A DNA stretch of 47,761 nt from an uncultured Flavobacteriales bacterium (GCA_905479915.1 CAJQOH010000001.1:1-47761), one strand, 5' to 3'; shown: positions 33,731 to 43,701, counted from the first letter of the stretch. Notes: generated by a model not told the origin, from the letters alone. Translations and numbers: made by a program.

Positions 33731-35290
33731 ATGAAAAAAAACTATCTATTTCTCACATTCTTAATCTTTTTAAATGTATTTAGTTTTGGACAACATAAAC
33801 TTGAAGAAGGTTCTGTTGTCTCTATTAAAGGAAAAACTTATCTTGATGAAATAATAAGCAAGGATGATAACGGTTTTTATGCTTATTGTTCTAGTGTTTA
33901 TGGAGCTAAAAATAAATTAATTCTAAAACGATTTAATAATGATTTACAATTAGAATTTAGTAAAGTAATTAAAACTCCAAAAAATGGAAGTATTCCTACT
34001 TCAATAAAAAGTGTAATCTACCTTAACAATCAGTTAATTATCTTAGTAACTAGTCATAATAAAAAGTTAAATAGAAAAGATTTACTTGCATATTCAATAT
34101 CACCACAAGGTGAAATCAATCTTAATCCTAAAATATTACACACAATAAATCCTAAGAAAAAAAGTAATGCCTCTTTTCAATACCAAGTATCTAAGAAAAA
34201 CTCAACCCTTCTTATCTATACAAAATCTGAAGGCAAGCATTCAAATTACAAAGTATTTGACAGCAACTTAAATTCTATCTGGGAAAAAGATCAAATAGTC
34301 ACAAACTCTAATAATTCCATATACAACTTCCTTTTATCTAGACAACAAATTTACATTCTTGATGATGATGGACATTTATTTACTGCAATACACTCTTCAA
34401 GTTCATACGAGAATATAAAAATACTTCACTACAATTTCAAAAAAGATAAGCTATTCAAGTATAGCATAGATGGTCAAGGCAATAAAATACTTAGCACCCT
34501 TACTTATGATATTAATGAAGATAACAAAACTCTCTTAATATCGGGGTTTTACACTGATAAAATATCAGATACCCCTACCCCTACATTTCAATACCATGGT
34601 ACATACTATATGTCTATAGATTATTCTTTAACAACAACCAACACAAAACCTATTTTTTCTGCATTTGACAGTAGTATACTTAAAATGATTAATAAAGAAG
34701 AAAAGATTCCCAATGGCCTAAATGTTAGTATAGGCAAACCTTCTCAACCTACATTATATTCAGAAGAAGTAATTCCTAAAAAGAATGGTGGCGTCACCCT
34801 TGTGTCACAAAAGGTAGCTTGGAAAATTAAAACTTATACCAATTCCTCTACTGGAGTTACAAGTTTTAATTATAAGTTTTACCTTTATGATATTATTGTT
34901 ATAGATATTGAGAGTGATGGAAATATTAACTGGACAAAAGTAATACCTAAAAAACATACTATAACAAGAAGCAGTCCTTCATTTTTCAACTCTTTTATAA
35001 CATTCCGAAATTCGAAAACAAATGATTTGTATTTTATTTCTAATGACTACAAGAAGTATGGAACAGACCTTAATCCTCGAGAAAAATTCCCTATCAAATC
35101 ACCAAATATTTCTTCAACAATAGTGAAAATCAAGAAAGATGGAGCAATACAAAAAAATTACTTATACCCTGAAGGAAAAAAAAGTAATGCGTATATCAGT
35201 ACAGAATATCTCTTTAAAACATCTCAAAACAGCTTAATTATCCTAAAGAAACAAGGAAGAAAGAGAAACTTTTTAAAATTGACATTTTAA
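33731..35290 (+). CDS. Secreted protein of unknown function
   Basis: This 519-residue product starts with a clear signal peptide (MKKNYLFLTFLIFLNVFSFGQ). The rest is beta-rich, with repeated strands such as SSVYGAKNKLILKRFNND, LNNQLIILVTSHNKKLNRKD and GGVTLVSQKVAWKIKTYTNS, suggesting a propeller-like or other all-beta fold. There is no type A or B sorting domain, lipobox or transmembrane helix, so a periplasmic location is likely. I do not recognise a family. It lies 35 bases from the divergent OmpA-family gene and may share a promoter region with it. Confidence 0.7.
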   Translation: MKKNYLFLTFLIFLNVFSFGQHKLEEGSVVSIKGKTYLDEIISKDDNGFYAYCSSVYGAKNKLILKRFNNDLQLEFSKVIKTPKNGSIPTSIKSVIYLNNQLIILVTSHNKKLNRKDLLAYSISPQGEINLNPKILHTINPKKKSNASFQYQVSKKNSTLLIYTKSEGKHSNYKVFDSNLNSIWEKDQIVTNSNNSIYNFLLSRQQIYILDDDGHLFTAIHSSSSYENIKILHYNFKKDKLFKYSIDGQGNKILSTLTYDINEDNKTLLISGFYTDKISDTPTPTFQYHGTYYMSIDYSLTTTNTKPIFSAFDSSILKMINKEEKIPNGLNVSIGKPSQPTLYSEEVIPKKNGGVTLVSQKVAWKIKTYTNSSTGVTSFNYKFYLYDIIVIDIESDGNINWTKVIPKKHTITRSSPSFFNSFITFRNSKTNDLYFISNDYKKYGTDLNPREKFPIKSPNISSTIVKIKKDGAIQKNYLYPEGKKSNAYISTEYLFKTSQNSLIILKKQGRKRNFLKLTF

Positions 35291-35389
35291 ATGTAAAATA
35301 ACGATTTGCCAAGAATTTCAACATTCCATATTGTTCGTTAACCAATAACCTGTAATTATTAAAAGATCATTTTAACACTAAGCTACAAC

Positions 35390-35818
35390 ATTAAAAAATT
35401 TTCGCTAAATAATATTTTCATAGGAGGGATTGGAACAATCCTTATAATAAGCGCATTACTAAAAATAATGCATTGGCCAAAAACAGAAATCCTAACCCCT
35501 GCCGCAGCAATTCTTTTTGGGCTAATAGCTTATTCATTTTTTAAAACAAAAAATAAAAACTTTAGAACCTATCTTCTAATCATTGTCTTTATTATTTGGC
35601 TAGGATCATTAACCCTCTATCTTCTCAACCAAGATAATCGAATAAACTTTCAACGATACCAATGGCTTTCAATTGGATTAACATTTGCTTTTAAAAAAGA
35701 TAAAGGTCTTCTAAGTTTCATTCCATTTAGCCTAAACATAAATACAACAGTAGAAAAAATCATCCTTTTTGTATTAATGTTTTTGATTATCGGAGCTGCT
35801 ATCAATCTTTTGCTATAG
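35390..35818 (+). CDS. GldL-like small membrane protein with ATT in place of the start codon
   Basis: The obvious start, ATG 35468, would begin in the middle of the first membrane helix. The frame is open upstream to a TAA at 35360-35362 and encodes KKFSLNNIFIGGIGTILIIS before that ATG. The natural beginning is at 35390, where the codon is ATT, so the protein reads (M)KKFSLNNIF... and has 142 residues. 'ALLKIMHWP' closely resembles the N-terminal motif of GldL, the inner-membrane motor protein of gliding/T9SS, but the long cytoplasmic part of GldL is missing. It has about four membrane helices. ATT initiation is rare; either the gene truly uses it or the start has been lost by mutation or a sequence error. 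Confidence 0.6.
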   Translation: MKKFSLNNIFIGGIGTILIISALLKIMHWPKTEILTPAAAILFGLIAYSFFKTKNKNFRTYLLIIVFIIWLGSLTLYLLNQDNRINFQRYQWLSIGLTFAFKKDKGLLSFIPFSLNINTTVEKIILFVLMFLIIGAAINLLL

Positions 35819-35903
35819 AAATTAACCGAAGATTATTACTACGTTACACTTTGACAAACTCAGGGCAATCTCTAAGAAAGCTATATTCAGCATAACAAAT
35901 CAA

Positions 35904-35933
35904 TCTCCCTAACCCTCTTATCCAAGAGGGAAT
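35904..35933. repeat. Short palindromic, possibly dispersed repeat
   Basis: The sequence CTCCCTAACCCTCTT-ATCC-AAGAGGG contains a 7-bp perfect stem (35913-35919 with 35924-35930). It lies between convergent genes, 10 bases from the metH stop. Short 'CCCTAACCCT...AGAGGG' palindromes occur as dispersed intergenic repeats in several Bacteroidota as I recall them; only one copy is visible here, so this is not proven. It may also serve as a weak terminator for metH. Confidence 0.4.
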
Positions 35934-35942
35934 AAAATAGAA

Positions 35943-38900
35943 TTAATAATTCAAATTAGGGCTCAACCATTTTTCGGCATCTTCTATAGAAACATTTTTT
36001 TGCTCTGCGTACTCTGTGATTTGATCTTTTTCAATTTTTCCTAAACCAAAGTATTTGGCTTGCTCATTCCCGAAATAAAAACCACTAACAGAGGCTGTTG
36101 GGAACATTGCCAAGCTATCTGTTAAATCAACTCCAGTTAATTTAGTCGCATCTAACAACCTAAATAAATCGCGTTTAAGTGTATGATCCGGACAAGCAGG
36201 GTAACCAGGAGCTGGTCGTATTCCTTTATAACTTTCTTTAATTAACGCCTCATTATCTAAAGCTTCATTTGCGGCATAACCCCAATATTCTGTTCGTACT
36301 TTTTTATGCATCAATTCTGCAAATGCTTCTGCCAATCGATCAGCTAAGGCTTTTAAGAGTATTGAATTATAATCATCATGGTCTGCTTCAAAACGCGCAA
36401 TGTGTTCGTCTATTCCTAAACCGGTTGTTACTACAAAACCGCCAACATAATCCTGAAGGTTAGAATCTTTTGGAGCAATAAAATCTGCCAAAGAAATACT
36501 CGGTACTCCTGCAGCTTTTTTAGACTGCTGTCTTAACTGTTGTAAATTTGCTTCACCATTATTTACTTCAATAATAGTATCACTTACCGAGTTTGCTTCC
36601 CAAATTCCGATTACAGCTTTTGCCTCTAACCAATTTTCATCTATAATTTGATTGAGCATTTTTTGAGCATCAGCAAAAAGTTTTACGCACTCTTCTCCAA
36701 TAATTTCATCTTCTAAAATTTGTGGATACTTTCCTGCTAACTCCCAAGTTCGAAAGAATGGTGTCCAATCAATGTACTCTGATATTTCTTTTAGATCATA
36801 ACTCTCAAAAACCTTACTTCCTAATAAATTTGGTTTTACAGGAGCATCTTTTTCAAAGTCGATTTTAAACTTATTTTGATGTGCTTCTGCGATTTTTAAG
36901 AATTCCTTTTTAGCTCTTCTTTTATTGTGTAAATCACGTAAACGCTGATAATCTTCTTGTATTTCTTTTACAAAACCAACTTTATGGTCGTTTAACAAAC
37001 TCCCTACTACAGGTACACTTCTTGAAGCATCCAACACGTGAACTGTTTGTCCTTTATTAAAGTTTTCATCAATTTTTACAGCTGTGTGCACTTTAGAAGT
37101 TGTTGCTCCTCCAATCAATAGCGGAGTATCCATCCCTTCTCTTTCTAACTCTTTTGCAACGTGTACCATTTCATCTAAAGAAGGTGTTATTAAACCACTC
37201 AATCCTATAACATCTACATTTTCTTCTTTGGCTACTTGAATAATCTTTTCAGCGGGAACCATTACCCCTAAATCAATAATCTCATAGTTGTTACAACCTA
37301 AAACTACGCCAACAATGTTCTTCCCAATATCATGTACATCACCTTTTACAGTTGCCATCAAAATCTTTCCTGCAGATTGTCTTCCTTCACCTTTCTCAGC
37401 CTCAATGTATGGCAATAAATAGGCAACCGCTTTTTTCATTACACGAGCACTTTTTACCACTTGAGGTAAAAACATTTTCCCTTCACCAAACAAATCTCCA
37501 ACTACATTCATCCCATCCATTAAAGGACCCTCAATTACTTCAATTGGTTTATCAAATTTCTGACGACATTCTTCAACGTCTTCATCAATAAATTCAACTA
37601 TTCCACGCACTAAGGCATGAGAGAGTCGCTTTTCTACAGTTTCATTTCTCCATTCTTGGGTTTCTTTTTCTACCGCTTTTTTAGCACCTACCGTTTCTGC
37701 AAAATCAACCAACCGTTCTGTTGCATCATCTCTTCTGTTCAATAAAACATCTTCAACATATTCTAACAAGTCTTCTGGAATATCTGCATACACCTCTAAC
37801 ATTCCTGGGTTAACTATTCCCATATCCATACCCGCTTTTATTGCATGATAAAGAAAAGCTGAATGCATTGCTTCACGCACAACATTGTTCCCTCTAAAAG
37901 AAAATGAAATGTTACTTACACCACCACTTACTAAAGCTCCTGGTAGATTTTGTTTTATCCATCGCGTAGCTTCAATAAAATCTACTGCATAATTGTTATG
38001 CTCCTCCAATCCTGTAGCAACGGTTAAAATATTAGGATCAAAAATGATATCGTGAGCAGGAAAATCTAATTTCTCTCTCAGTAATTTATAAGCTCTTTCA
38101 CAAATAGCAATTCTTTTTTCATAAGAATCTGCTTGTCCTTTTTCATCAAAAGCCATAATAATGGCAGCAGCCCCATATCGCTTAATCAGTTTTGCTCTTT
38201 CTAAGAAAGTTTCCTCTCCTTCTTTTAATGAAATAGAATTTACGATAGATTTTCCTTGGGTACATTTTAAGCCCGCTTCAATAACCGACCATTTAGAAGA
38301 GTCAATCATGATAGGCAGTTTAGCAATATCTGGTTCTGAAGCAATTAAGTTTAAGAAACGAGTCATCACCTCTTCAGATTCTAACATTCCTTCATCCATG
38401 TTTACATCAATTACCTGAGCTCCTCCTTCAACCTGACTTAAAGCAACAGATATTGCTTCTTCATAATTCTCATCTTTTATTAACCGCTTAAATTTTATAG
38501 ATCCTGTAACATTGGTACGTTCTCCAACATTTACAAAGTTACTTTCTGGGCGAACCAGCAAAGGTTCTAAGCCACTATAATTGGGCAATGTTCCTTCTTG
38601 TTTTTTTGTTCTAGGGGCATATTTCTCAGCCACATCTGCCATCGCTCCAATATGATCGGGAGTTGTTCCACAACAACCTCCAATAATATTTATAAGTCCA
38701 TCCTTAATAAAATCTTCTACTTGATTTGCTGTTTCTGGAGCTTCTTCATCGTATTCTCCAAACTCATTTGGCAAACCTGCATTAGGATAAGCGCTTACAA
38801 AAAATGGCGTTCGTTCAGCAATTGTTTGAATGTGAGGTCTCAATTGTTTTGCTCCTAATGCACAGTTAAATCCAACACTCAATAAATCCATGTGAGAGAT

Positions 38901-39596
38901 AGAAATTAAAAAAGCTTCAACTGTCTGCCCAGAAAGTGTTCTCCCACTGGCATCAGTAATTGTTCCTGAAACCATAATAGGCACTTTATTTCCACTTTCT
39001 TCAAAATAAGTATCTACAGCAAACAATGCCGCTTTAGCATTTAAGGTATCAAAAATTGTTTCTATCAATAGTACATCAACTCCTCCTTCTATCAATCCTT
39101 TGGCCTGATCTTTATAGGCTTCAACCAATTGATCAAAAGTAATTGCTCTATATCCTGGATCATTTACATCTGGCGACATAGAAGCTGTTCTATTGGTCGG
39201 GCCCATGGCTCCAGCTACAAAACGAGGTTTGTTTGGTTCTTTAGCTGTAAATTCTGCTGCAACCTCTTTAGCTAATTTTGCCGACTGATAATTGATATCG
39301 TAAACTGCTTTTTCTAATTTATAATCCGCCTGAGCAATAGTAGTTCCACTAAAGGTATTGGTTTCAACAATGTCTGCTCCGGCAGCAAAATATTCTGCAT
39401 GTATTGCTTTTATAATATCTGGACGAGTAATAGAAAGTAAATCATTATTTCCTTGTAAAGGAATTTCTGAATCCAAAAAAACATCTCCTCTAAAATCTTT
39501 CTCCTCCAATTTGTAACGCTGAATCATTGTACCCATAGCACCATCCAACACTAAGATTCTTTCCGCTAATATTTCTTTTATCTTACTCATATCCAA
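35943..39596 (-). CDS. metH: Cobalamin-dependent methionine synthase
   Basis: This 1217-residue enzyme moves a methyl group from methyltetrahydrofolate through cobalamin to homocysteine. All four modules are present in order. The homocysteine domain has zinc Cys in [11 protein letters not shown] and [10 protein letters not shown]. The folate domain has [12 protein letters not shown] and the N-terminal pterin-binding region. The B12 domain has [11 protein letters not shown] (cobalt-ligating His) and [10 protein letters not shown]. The AdoMet activation domain has [12 protein letters not shown]. The start is ATG 39594-39596 or the second ATG two codons later. A SAM-I riboswitch with a terminator lies directly upstream, so high SAM should switch the gene off. 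It is convergent with the GldL-like gene. Confidence 0.97.
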   Translation of the reverse strand: MDMSKIKEILAERILVLDGAMGTMIQRYKLEEKDFRGDVFLDSEIPLQGNNDLLSITRPDIIKAIHAEYFAAGADIVETNTFSGTTIAQADYKLEKAVYDINYQSAKLAKEVAAEFTAKEPNKPRFVAGAMGPTNRTASMSPDVNDPGYRAITFDQLVEAYKDQAKGLIEGGVDVLLIETIFDTLNAKAALFAVDTYFEESGNKVPIMVSGTITDASGRTLSGQTVEAFLISISHMDLLSVGFNCALGAKQLRPHIQTIAERTPFFVSAYPNAGLPNEFGEYDEEAPETANQVEDFIKDGLINIIGGCCGTTPDHIGAMADVAEKYAPRTKKQEGTLPNYSGLEPLLVRPESNFVNVGERTNVTGSIKFKRLIKDENYEEAISVALSQVEGGAQVIDVNMDEGMLESEEVMTRFLNLIASEPDIAKLPIMIDSSKWSVIEAGLKCTQGKSIVNSISLKEGEETFLERAKLIKRYGAAAIIMAFDEKGQADSYEKRIAICERAYKLLREKLDFPAHDIIFDPNILTVATGLEEHNNYAVDFIEATRWIKQNLPGALVSGGVSNISFSFRGNNVVREAMHSAFLYHAIKAGMDMGIVNPGMLEVYADIPEDLLEYVEDVLLNRRDDATERLVDFAETVGAKKAVEKETQEWRNETVEKRLSHALVRGIVEFIDEDVEECRQKFDKPIEVIEGPLMDGMNVVGDLFGEGKMFLPQVVKSARVMKKAVAYLLPYIEAEKGEGRQSAGKILMATVKGDVHDIGKNIVGVVLGCNNYEIIDLGVMVPAEKIIQVAKEENVDVIGLSGLITPSLDEMVHVAKELEREGMDTPLLIGGATTSKVHTAVKIDENFNKGQTVHVLDASRSVPVVGSLLNDHKVGFVKEIQEDYQRLRDLHNKRRAKKEFLKIAEAHQNKFKIDFEKDAPVKPNLLGSKVFESYDLKEISEYIDWTPFFRTWELAGKYPQILEDEIIGEECVKLFADAQKMLNQIIDENWLEAKAVIGIWEANSVSDTIIEVNNGEANLQQLRQQSKKAAGVPSISLADFIAPKDSNLQDYVGGFVVTTGLGIDEHIARFEADHDDYNSILLKALADRLAEAFAELMHKKVRTEYWGYAANEALDNEALIKESYKGIRPAPGYPACPDHTLKRDLFRLLDATKLTGVDLTDSLAMFPTASVSGFYFGNEQAKYFGLGKIEKDQITEYAEQKNVSIEDAEKWLSPNLNY

Positions 39597-39604
39597 AAAC
39601 TAAA

Positions 39605-39634
39605 AAACCCTTCTACTCAAAAGTAGAAGGGTTT
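39605..39634 (-). terminator. Riboswitch terminator abutting the metH start
   Basis: A perfect 13-bp stem (AAACCCTTCTACT / AGTAGAAGGGTTT on the plus strand) with a 4-base loop ends in a T-run on the minus strand (39607-39602). The metH ATG begins only about 6 bases further on. The hairpin is therefore both a transcription terminator and able to hide the ribosome landing site. No obvious antiterminator partner was found by eye. Confidence 0.85.
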
Positions 39635-39689
39635 AAATTTATATCTTTCTTACTTTATCTTCATTTTCGCTTAAAGCGAAAAATTAGGA

Positions 39690-39787
39690 ATTGGCACCGG
39701 TTTTCCAATCCACCAGTTGGCGGACTTACAGTTGGTTGCCAAGGTTTCAAAGGGCCTAATCCCTCCACCTTTCTTGATAGTGCCGAA
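39690..39787 (-). promoter_or_regulatory. SAM-I (S-box) riboswitch aptamer upstream of metH
   Basis: Read on the minus strand the leader contains the S-box core TATCAAGAAAGGTGGAGGGA, then CCCTTTGAAACCTTGGCAAC, and closes with P1 strands GGCAC (39780-39784) and GTGCC (39693-39697). These are the conserved P1/J12/P2 and P3/P4 elements of SAM-I. The class binds S-adenosylmethionine and represses downstream methionine genes when SAM is abundant. The linker to the terminator contains a small hairpin (TTTTCGC/GCGAAAA, 39664-39682). The target, metH, produces methionine, the SAM precursor, giving a simple feedback loop. Confidence 0.93.
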
Positions 39788-39916
39788 TCGACACAGACAA
39801 TTAATCTATTTCAAACTTAAAGAACGTGAGTGCAAAACTATCCACACTTTATATCAATTCCAAATATTATTGGGAAATACACACTTATCGATTCCTGTTA
39901 AAGAATATTGTTTGGA

Positions 39917-41350
39917 TTAAAATTCCGCGTTCTTTGGTGTTCTTGGAAAAGGAATTACATCTCTAATGTTACCCATACCTGTTACAAATAACATCAATCT
40001 TTCAAATCCTAAACCGAATCCAGAGTGAGGAACAGTTCCAAACTTACGTGTATCTAAGTACCACCATACGCTTTCCATTGGTATGTTTTGATCTTTAATT
40101 TTCTGCGTTAAAACATCATGTCTTTCTTCACGCTCAGAACCTCCAACAATTTCTCCAATTCCTGGAAATAAAATATCCATTGCTTTTACCGTTTTACCAT
40201 CATCATTTAGCTTCATGTAAAACGCTTTAATGTTTGCTGGGTAATCAGAAATAATAACTGGTTTCTTAAAATGTTTTTCAACCAAAAACCTTTCATGCTC
40301 TGATTGTAAATCAATACCCCATTCATCAACCAAAAATTGAAATTTCTTTTTCTTATTGGGTTTAGAATTTCTTAAAATTTGAACTGCTTCTGTATAGGTA
40401 ATTCTTTCAAAATCATTGTTTGCGACAAACTCTAACTTTTCAAATAAATCTCCTGCTCTTTCTATTTGTGGTTTTGATTTATCTTCATCTTGTAATCGCT
40501 TATTCAAAAATTCTAAATCTTCTTTACAATTATCTAAAGCATATTGAACACAATATTTCAACATGGCTTCTGCCAAATCCATATTGTCATTATTATCTGC
40601 AAAAGCAACTTCTGGTTCAATCATCCAAAACTCAGCTAAATGACGGGTTGTATTAGAGTTTTCAGCTCTAAAAGTTGGTCCGAATGTATACACTTCACTT
40701 AAACCTAGGGCAGCTAACTCAGCTTCCAGTTGTCCGGTAACTGCTAAGCTCGTTTCTTTCCCAAAAAAATCTTGTTTGTAATCTACTTCTTTATCGTCAT
40801 TTAAAGGAACATTTTTCAAGTCCATTGTTGTTACTTGAAAAGCTTCTCCTGCACCTTCTGCATCAGTAGCAGTAATCAATGGTGTGTGAATGTTGTAAAA
40901 CCCTCTATTGTTAAAAAACTCGTGTATCGCAAAAGTCATTGCATGACGTACTCTCAAAATTGCTGCGAATGTATTTGTTCGAGGTCTTAAATGAGCGATC
41001 TCTCTAAGGTATTCTAAAGAATGTTTTTTTGGTTGTAATGGATATTCTTCAGGGTTTGCATCTCCTAAAATATTAAATGACTTTACTACTATTTCAATAG
41101 ATTGACCTGACCCTTGAGATTCAACAACATTTCCGACTACTTCAATAGAAGCTCCAGTTGCGATTCTTTTCAGTTCATTTTCATCTTCCTTCTCAAAATC
41201 TATAACTGCTTGAACACTATTAATGGTTGATCCATCATTAATTGCAATAAAACGATTACTCCTAAAAGTTCTTACCCATCCTTTAATTAATACTTCTGAT
41301 CCTATTTGAGGATTTTCTAGTAGTGCTTTAATCTTTATTCTCATCATCAT
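39917..41350 (-). CDS. asnS: Asparagine--tRNA ligase
   Basis: This 477-residue class IIb synthetase has an N-terminal OB-fold anticodon domain ([21 protein letters not shown]) and a class II catalytic core. Motif 2 is [27 protein letters not shown]; motif 3 is [49 protein letters not shown] precedes motif 1. The ERxENSNTxRHLxEFWMxEPE signature identifies AsnRS rather than AspRS. It has three adjacent start Mets (41350, 41347, 41344); the exact one is open. It is upstream of metH on the same strand, and the riboswitch lies between them. Confidence 0.96.
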   Translation of the reverse strand: MMMRIKIKALLENPQIGSEVLIKGWVRTFRSNRFIAINDGSTINSVQAVIDFEKEDENELKRIATGASIEVVGNVVESQGSGQSIEIVVKSFNILGDANPEEYPLQPKKHSLEYLREIAHLRPRTNTFAAILRVRHAMTFAIHEFFNNRGFYNIHTPLITATDAEGAGEAFQVTTMDLKNVPLNDDKEVDYKQDFFGKETSLAVTGQLEAELAALGLSEVYTFGPTFRAENSNTTRHLAEFWMIEPEVAFADNNDNMDLAEAMLKYCVQYALDNCKEDLEFLNKRLQDEDKSKPQIERAGDLFEKLEFVANNDFERITYTEAVQILRNSKPNKKKKFQFLVDEWGIDLQSEHERFLVEKHFKKPVIISDYPANIKAFYMKLNDDGKTVKAMDILFPGIGEIVGGSEREERHDVLTQKIKDQNIPMESVWWYLDTRKFGTVPHSGFGLGFERLMLFVTGMGNIRDVIPFPRTPKNAEF

Positions 41351-41577
41351 TATATTTGTTCAAATGTAGTCCGGGCGAAATTAATACTTTTTTATCTCAA
41401 AAGCACAGCTCATTAAATCAGAATCTTACCACTTCCTCGATTTATCGTTATTACAAAAATTTTAACAAATTCGATTAAACTCGTTTTTTTTACGACAAAA
41501 AGTTGTAAAATATTTTGAATATAAGATATAAGGTTATAATATTGCATACTAAACTAACTGGTTTAATACAGTCAATT

Positions 41578-42366
41578 ATGAAGAAGATATTTTTTGGACT
41601 ACTTATTACATTATTTGCTTTTAGCGCAAACGCAACAGGAGTAATCGTTTTAGAGGGTCATTACCAAGGAAAAAACCTATACGTACAAAACCCATTTGCT
41701 GGAAGTGGAGTTGGATTTTGTACTTTCGAAGTAACCATTAATGGTGAAGTAACTACTGATGAAGTTAACTCAAGTGCTTTTGAAATTGATTTTGCTAATT
41801 TTCAAATGAAAGTTGGTGATCCAGTTATTGTAAAAATCAAGCATAAAGATGATTGTAAGCCTAAGGTTTTAAATCCTGAAGTATTAAAACCAAAAAGTAC
41901 TTTCGAAATTGTTACTATGAAAATCTCTAAAGAAGGAGAATTTGATTGGACTACAAAAAGTGAAACAGGTAAATTAACTTTTATTGTTGAGCAATTCAGA
42001 TGGAACAAATGGATTAAAGTTGGTGAAGTTGACGGAAACGGAACTACTGCAGAAAACAACTACCAATTTAAAATTACTCCTCACTCTGGTGAAAACAAGT
42101 TTAGAGTAAAACAAATTGATTATTCTGGTAAGCCAAGATATTCTCAAGCTTCAAGATTTATTTCTCCAATCGGGGAGATTTCATTTAGCCCAATTAAAGC
42201 TAAAGTTGATGTCATCTTTACTGGTGAAACTTTATTTGAAGTTTACGATAGCTACGGTAATATTGTGAAAAAAGGATTTGGTGAGAAAGTAGATGTTTCT
42301 AACTTAAAGAAAGGAATCTACTACTTAAACTACGATAACAAAACAGATACTTTCGTAAAGAAATAA
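41578..42366 (+). CDS. Secreted protein with a C-terminal T9SS-like domain
   Basis: I start at ATG 41578 because it begins a signal peptide (MKKIFFGLLITLFAFSANA), giving 262 residues; the frame could extend 21 codons upstream without support. The body is a beta-rich domain of about 160 residues (GVIVLEGHYQGKNLYVQNP, GFCTFEVTINGEVTTDEVN), then an Fn3-like strand set (FRVKQIDYSGKPRYSQ). The ending FEVYDSYGNIVKKGFG ... LKKGIYYLNYDNK resembles a type A sorting domain. The function is not known. A strong terminator follows at 42386. Confidence 0.8.
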   Translation: MKKIFFGLLITLFAFSANATGVIVLEGHYQGKNLYVQNPFAGSGVGFCTFEVTINGEVTTDEVNSSAFEIDFANFQMKVGDPVIVKIKHKDDCKPKVLNPEVLKPKSTFEIVTMKISKEGEFDWTTKSETGKLTFIVEQFRWNKWIKVGEVDGNGTTAENNYQFKITPHSGENKFRVKQIDYSGKPRYSQASRFISPIGEISFSPIKAKVDVIFTGETLFEVYDSYGNIVKKGFGEKVDVSNLKKGIYYLNYDNKTDTFVKK

Positions 42367-42385
42367 TCTGAATCATATAAAATTA

Positions 42386-42413
42386 AAATCCCGCTTTTAG
42401 CGGGATTTTTTTT
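42386..42413 (+). terminator. Rho-independent terminator after the secreted protein gene
   Basis: A 10-bp perfect stem (AAATCCCGCT / AGCGGGATTT) with a 3-base loop is followed by a run of eight T residues. It lies 20 bases after the stop codon and 12 bases before the mce start, so mce needs its own promoter or readthrough. Confidence 0.9.
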
Positions 42414-42424
42414 GCCTAATAATT

Positions 42425-42829
42425 ATGAATAAAATAGAACATATAGGAATAGCAGTAAAAGATTTAGAAGCTGCCAATGAGGTGTACACCAAACTATTTG
42501 GAGAACCTCCATACAAAACAGAAACAGTAGAAAGCGAAAATGTTTCTACTTCTTTTTTTAAAGTTGGAGAAAGTAAAATTGAATTGCTAGAAGCCACAGC
42601 TCCTGAAAGTGCTATTGCCAAATATATAGAACGAAAAGGGGAAGGAATACATCACATAGCTTATGCTGTAGATGATATTAAAGCTGAAATGGAAAGAATG
42701 AGAGCTGAAGGGTTTATTGTTTTAAATGAAGAGCCTAAAAAAGGTGCAGACAATAAATTGGTTTGTTTTTTACATCCCAAAACTACAAATGGAGTACTAG
42801 TTGAATTATGCCAAGAAATCAATGAATAA
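42425..42829 (+). CDS. mce: Methylmalonyl-CoA epimerase
   Basis: This 134-residue VOC-fold metalloenzyme interconverts (R)- and (S)-methylmalonyl-CoA in the propionate/succinate pathway. Its segments match the family: IEHIGIAVKDLEAANEVYTKLFG (first metal His), KIELLEATAPES, GEGIHHIAYAVDDIKAEM (second His), and FLHPKTTNGVLVELCQ (C-terminal Glu ligand). The gene ends inside the convergent HAD gene (24-base overlap). No mutase gene is in the window. Confidence 0.94.
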   Translation: MNKIEHIGIAVKDLEAANEVYTKLFGEPPYKTETVESENVSTSFFKVGESKIELLEATAPESAIAKYIERKGEGIHHIAYAVDDIKAEMERMRAEGFIVLNEEPKKGADNKLVCFLHPKTTNGVLVELCQEINE

Positions 42830-43435
42830 CTCTTCTACCGTTACATTATTAATATAAACTGTATTAATTCCACATGCTTTTGCTCCTTCTAAATGCTGAG
42901 CAGAGTCATCTAAAAACAATGTTTCTTCTGGCAAATAATTATTTTGCTCTAAAACATACTTAAATGCTTCCTCAGAAGGTTTTCTTAACCCAATCTCGTT
43001 AGAGTAATACACAGAATAAAAAAGAGGGTCTAGCGCATCTAATTCAATATCTTTTTGAATTATTGAAGTAAATGCCCTAATATGTGTTTCGTTAGTGTTG
43101 CTTAGCAAAGAAGTTTTAAAGTCCTTTTTTAAGTTTAATAAAAGCTGTTTCCGCTTAACAGGAAAATCAAGCAACATTGCATTCCATGCTGTTAATATTT
43201 GCTCTTTAGTGAAATTAATTCCTGTTAGTTTTCGCAACTCATCGTGAAACTCTTGTTCAGAAATTCTACCCGTTTCAAAAGCATCAAATAGAGTAATTTG
43301 ATTTGCTTGAGTAAAATGGTTGTCATAATCTTTCACACCTAATTTTACAAAAGCATTCTTTGTTAACTGATAATCTAAATTAAGTAAAACTCCACCTAAA
43401 TCGAAAATGATATTCTTAATTCCCTTTAATTCCAT
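42806..43435 (-). CDS. HAD-superfamily (subfamily IA) phosphatase
   Basis: This 209-residue cytoplasmic hydrolase shows motif I IIFDLGGVLLNLD (nucleophile Asp; the second acid position is Gly, as in epoxide-hydrolase-like HAD-IA members), motif II LLSNTN, a Lys motif in GLRKPSEEAF, and motif IV LFLDDSAQHLEGAKACG. A small helical cap lies between motifs I and II. The substrate is unknown; sugar or nucleotide phosphates are typical. It overlaps mce convergently. Confidence 0.85.
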   Translation of the reverse strand: MELKGIKNIIFDLGGVLLNLDYQLTKNAFVKLGVKDYDNHFTQANQITLFDAFETGRISEQEFHDELRKLTGINFTKEQILTAWNAMLLDFPVKRKQLLLNLKKDFKTSLLSNTNETHIRAFTSIIQKDIELDALDPLFYSVYYSNEIGLRKPSEEAFKYVLEQNNYLPEETLFLDDSAQHLEGAKACGINTVYINNVTVEELFIDFLA

Positions 43436-43529
43436 AGAACAACAAAACTAGTAAAATAGTAAAGTTTATTGTTGGTTAACTGACAACTTATCCGTAAAAT
43501 TGCAGTCTTATTCTAATTCATTTTAGAAT

Positions 43530-43603
43530 GGGCCTATAGCTCAGCTGGTTAGAGCACCTGACTCATAATCAGGGGGTCCAAGGTTCGAGTCCTTGTGGGC
43601 CCA
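43530..43603 (+). tRNA. tRNA with CAT anticodon (Met or Ile2)
   Basis: A complete 74-base cloverleaf: a 7-bp acceptor stem (GGGCCTA / TGGGCCC), D arm AGCTCAGCTGGTTAGAGC, anticodon stem CCTGA/TCAGG closing the loop CTCATAA (anticodon CAT), and T arm CAAGG TTCGAGT CCTTG. CCA is not encoded. The CAT anticodon could be elongator Met or, after lysidine modification, Ile for AUA codons. The sequence alone does not settle which. A hairpin terminator follows. Confidence 0.95.
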
Positions 43604-43610
43604 CTTAGTA

Positions 43611-43648
43611 AAACAACCTTCATGCATCGCATGAGGGTTGTTTTGCTT
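43611..43648 (+). terminator. Terminator of the tRNA gene
   Basis: AAACAACCTTCATGC (43611-43625) pairs with GCATGAGGGTTGTTT (43629-43643) over 15 positions with one G-T wobble, with loop ATC, then a T-rich tract. It begins 8 bases after the tRNA 3' end, as expected for tRNA transcription termination. Confidence 0.85.
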
Positions 43649-43701
43649 TATAGGGACACCTAAGACGAGAAGTTTATCCTGAGAGAGGCACGAATCAAAA
43701 G

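Noticed and set aside
39717-39920. A plus-strand open frame of 67 codons opposite the metH leader
   Set aside because: It lies antisense to the SAM-I aptamer and has no coding character; the riboswitch explains the conservation.
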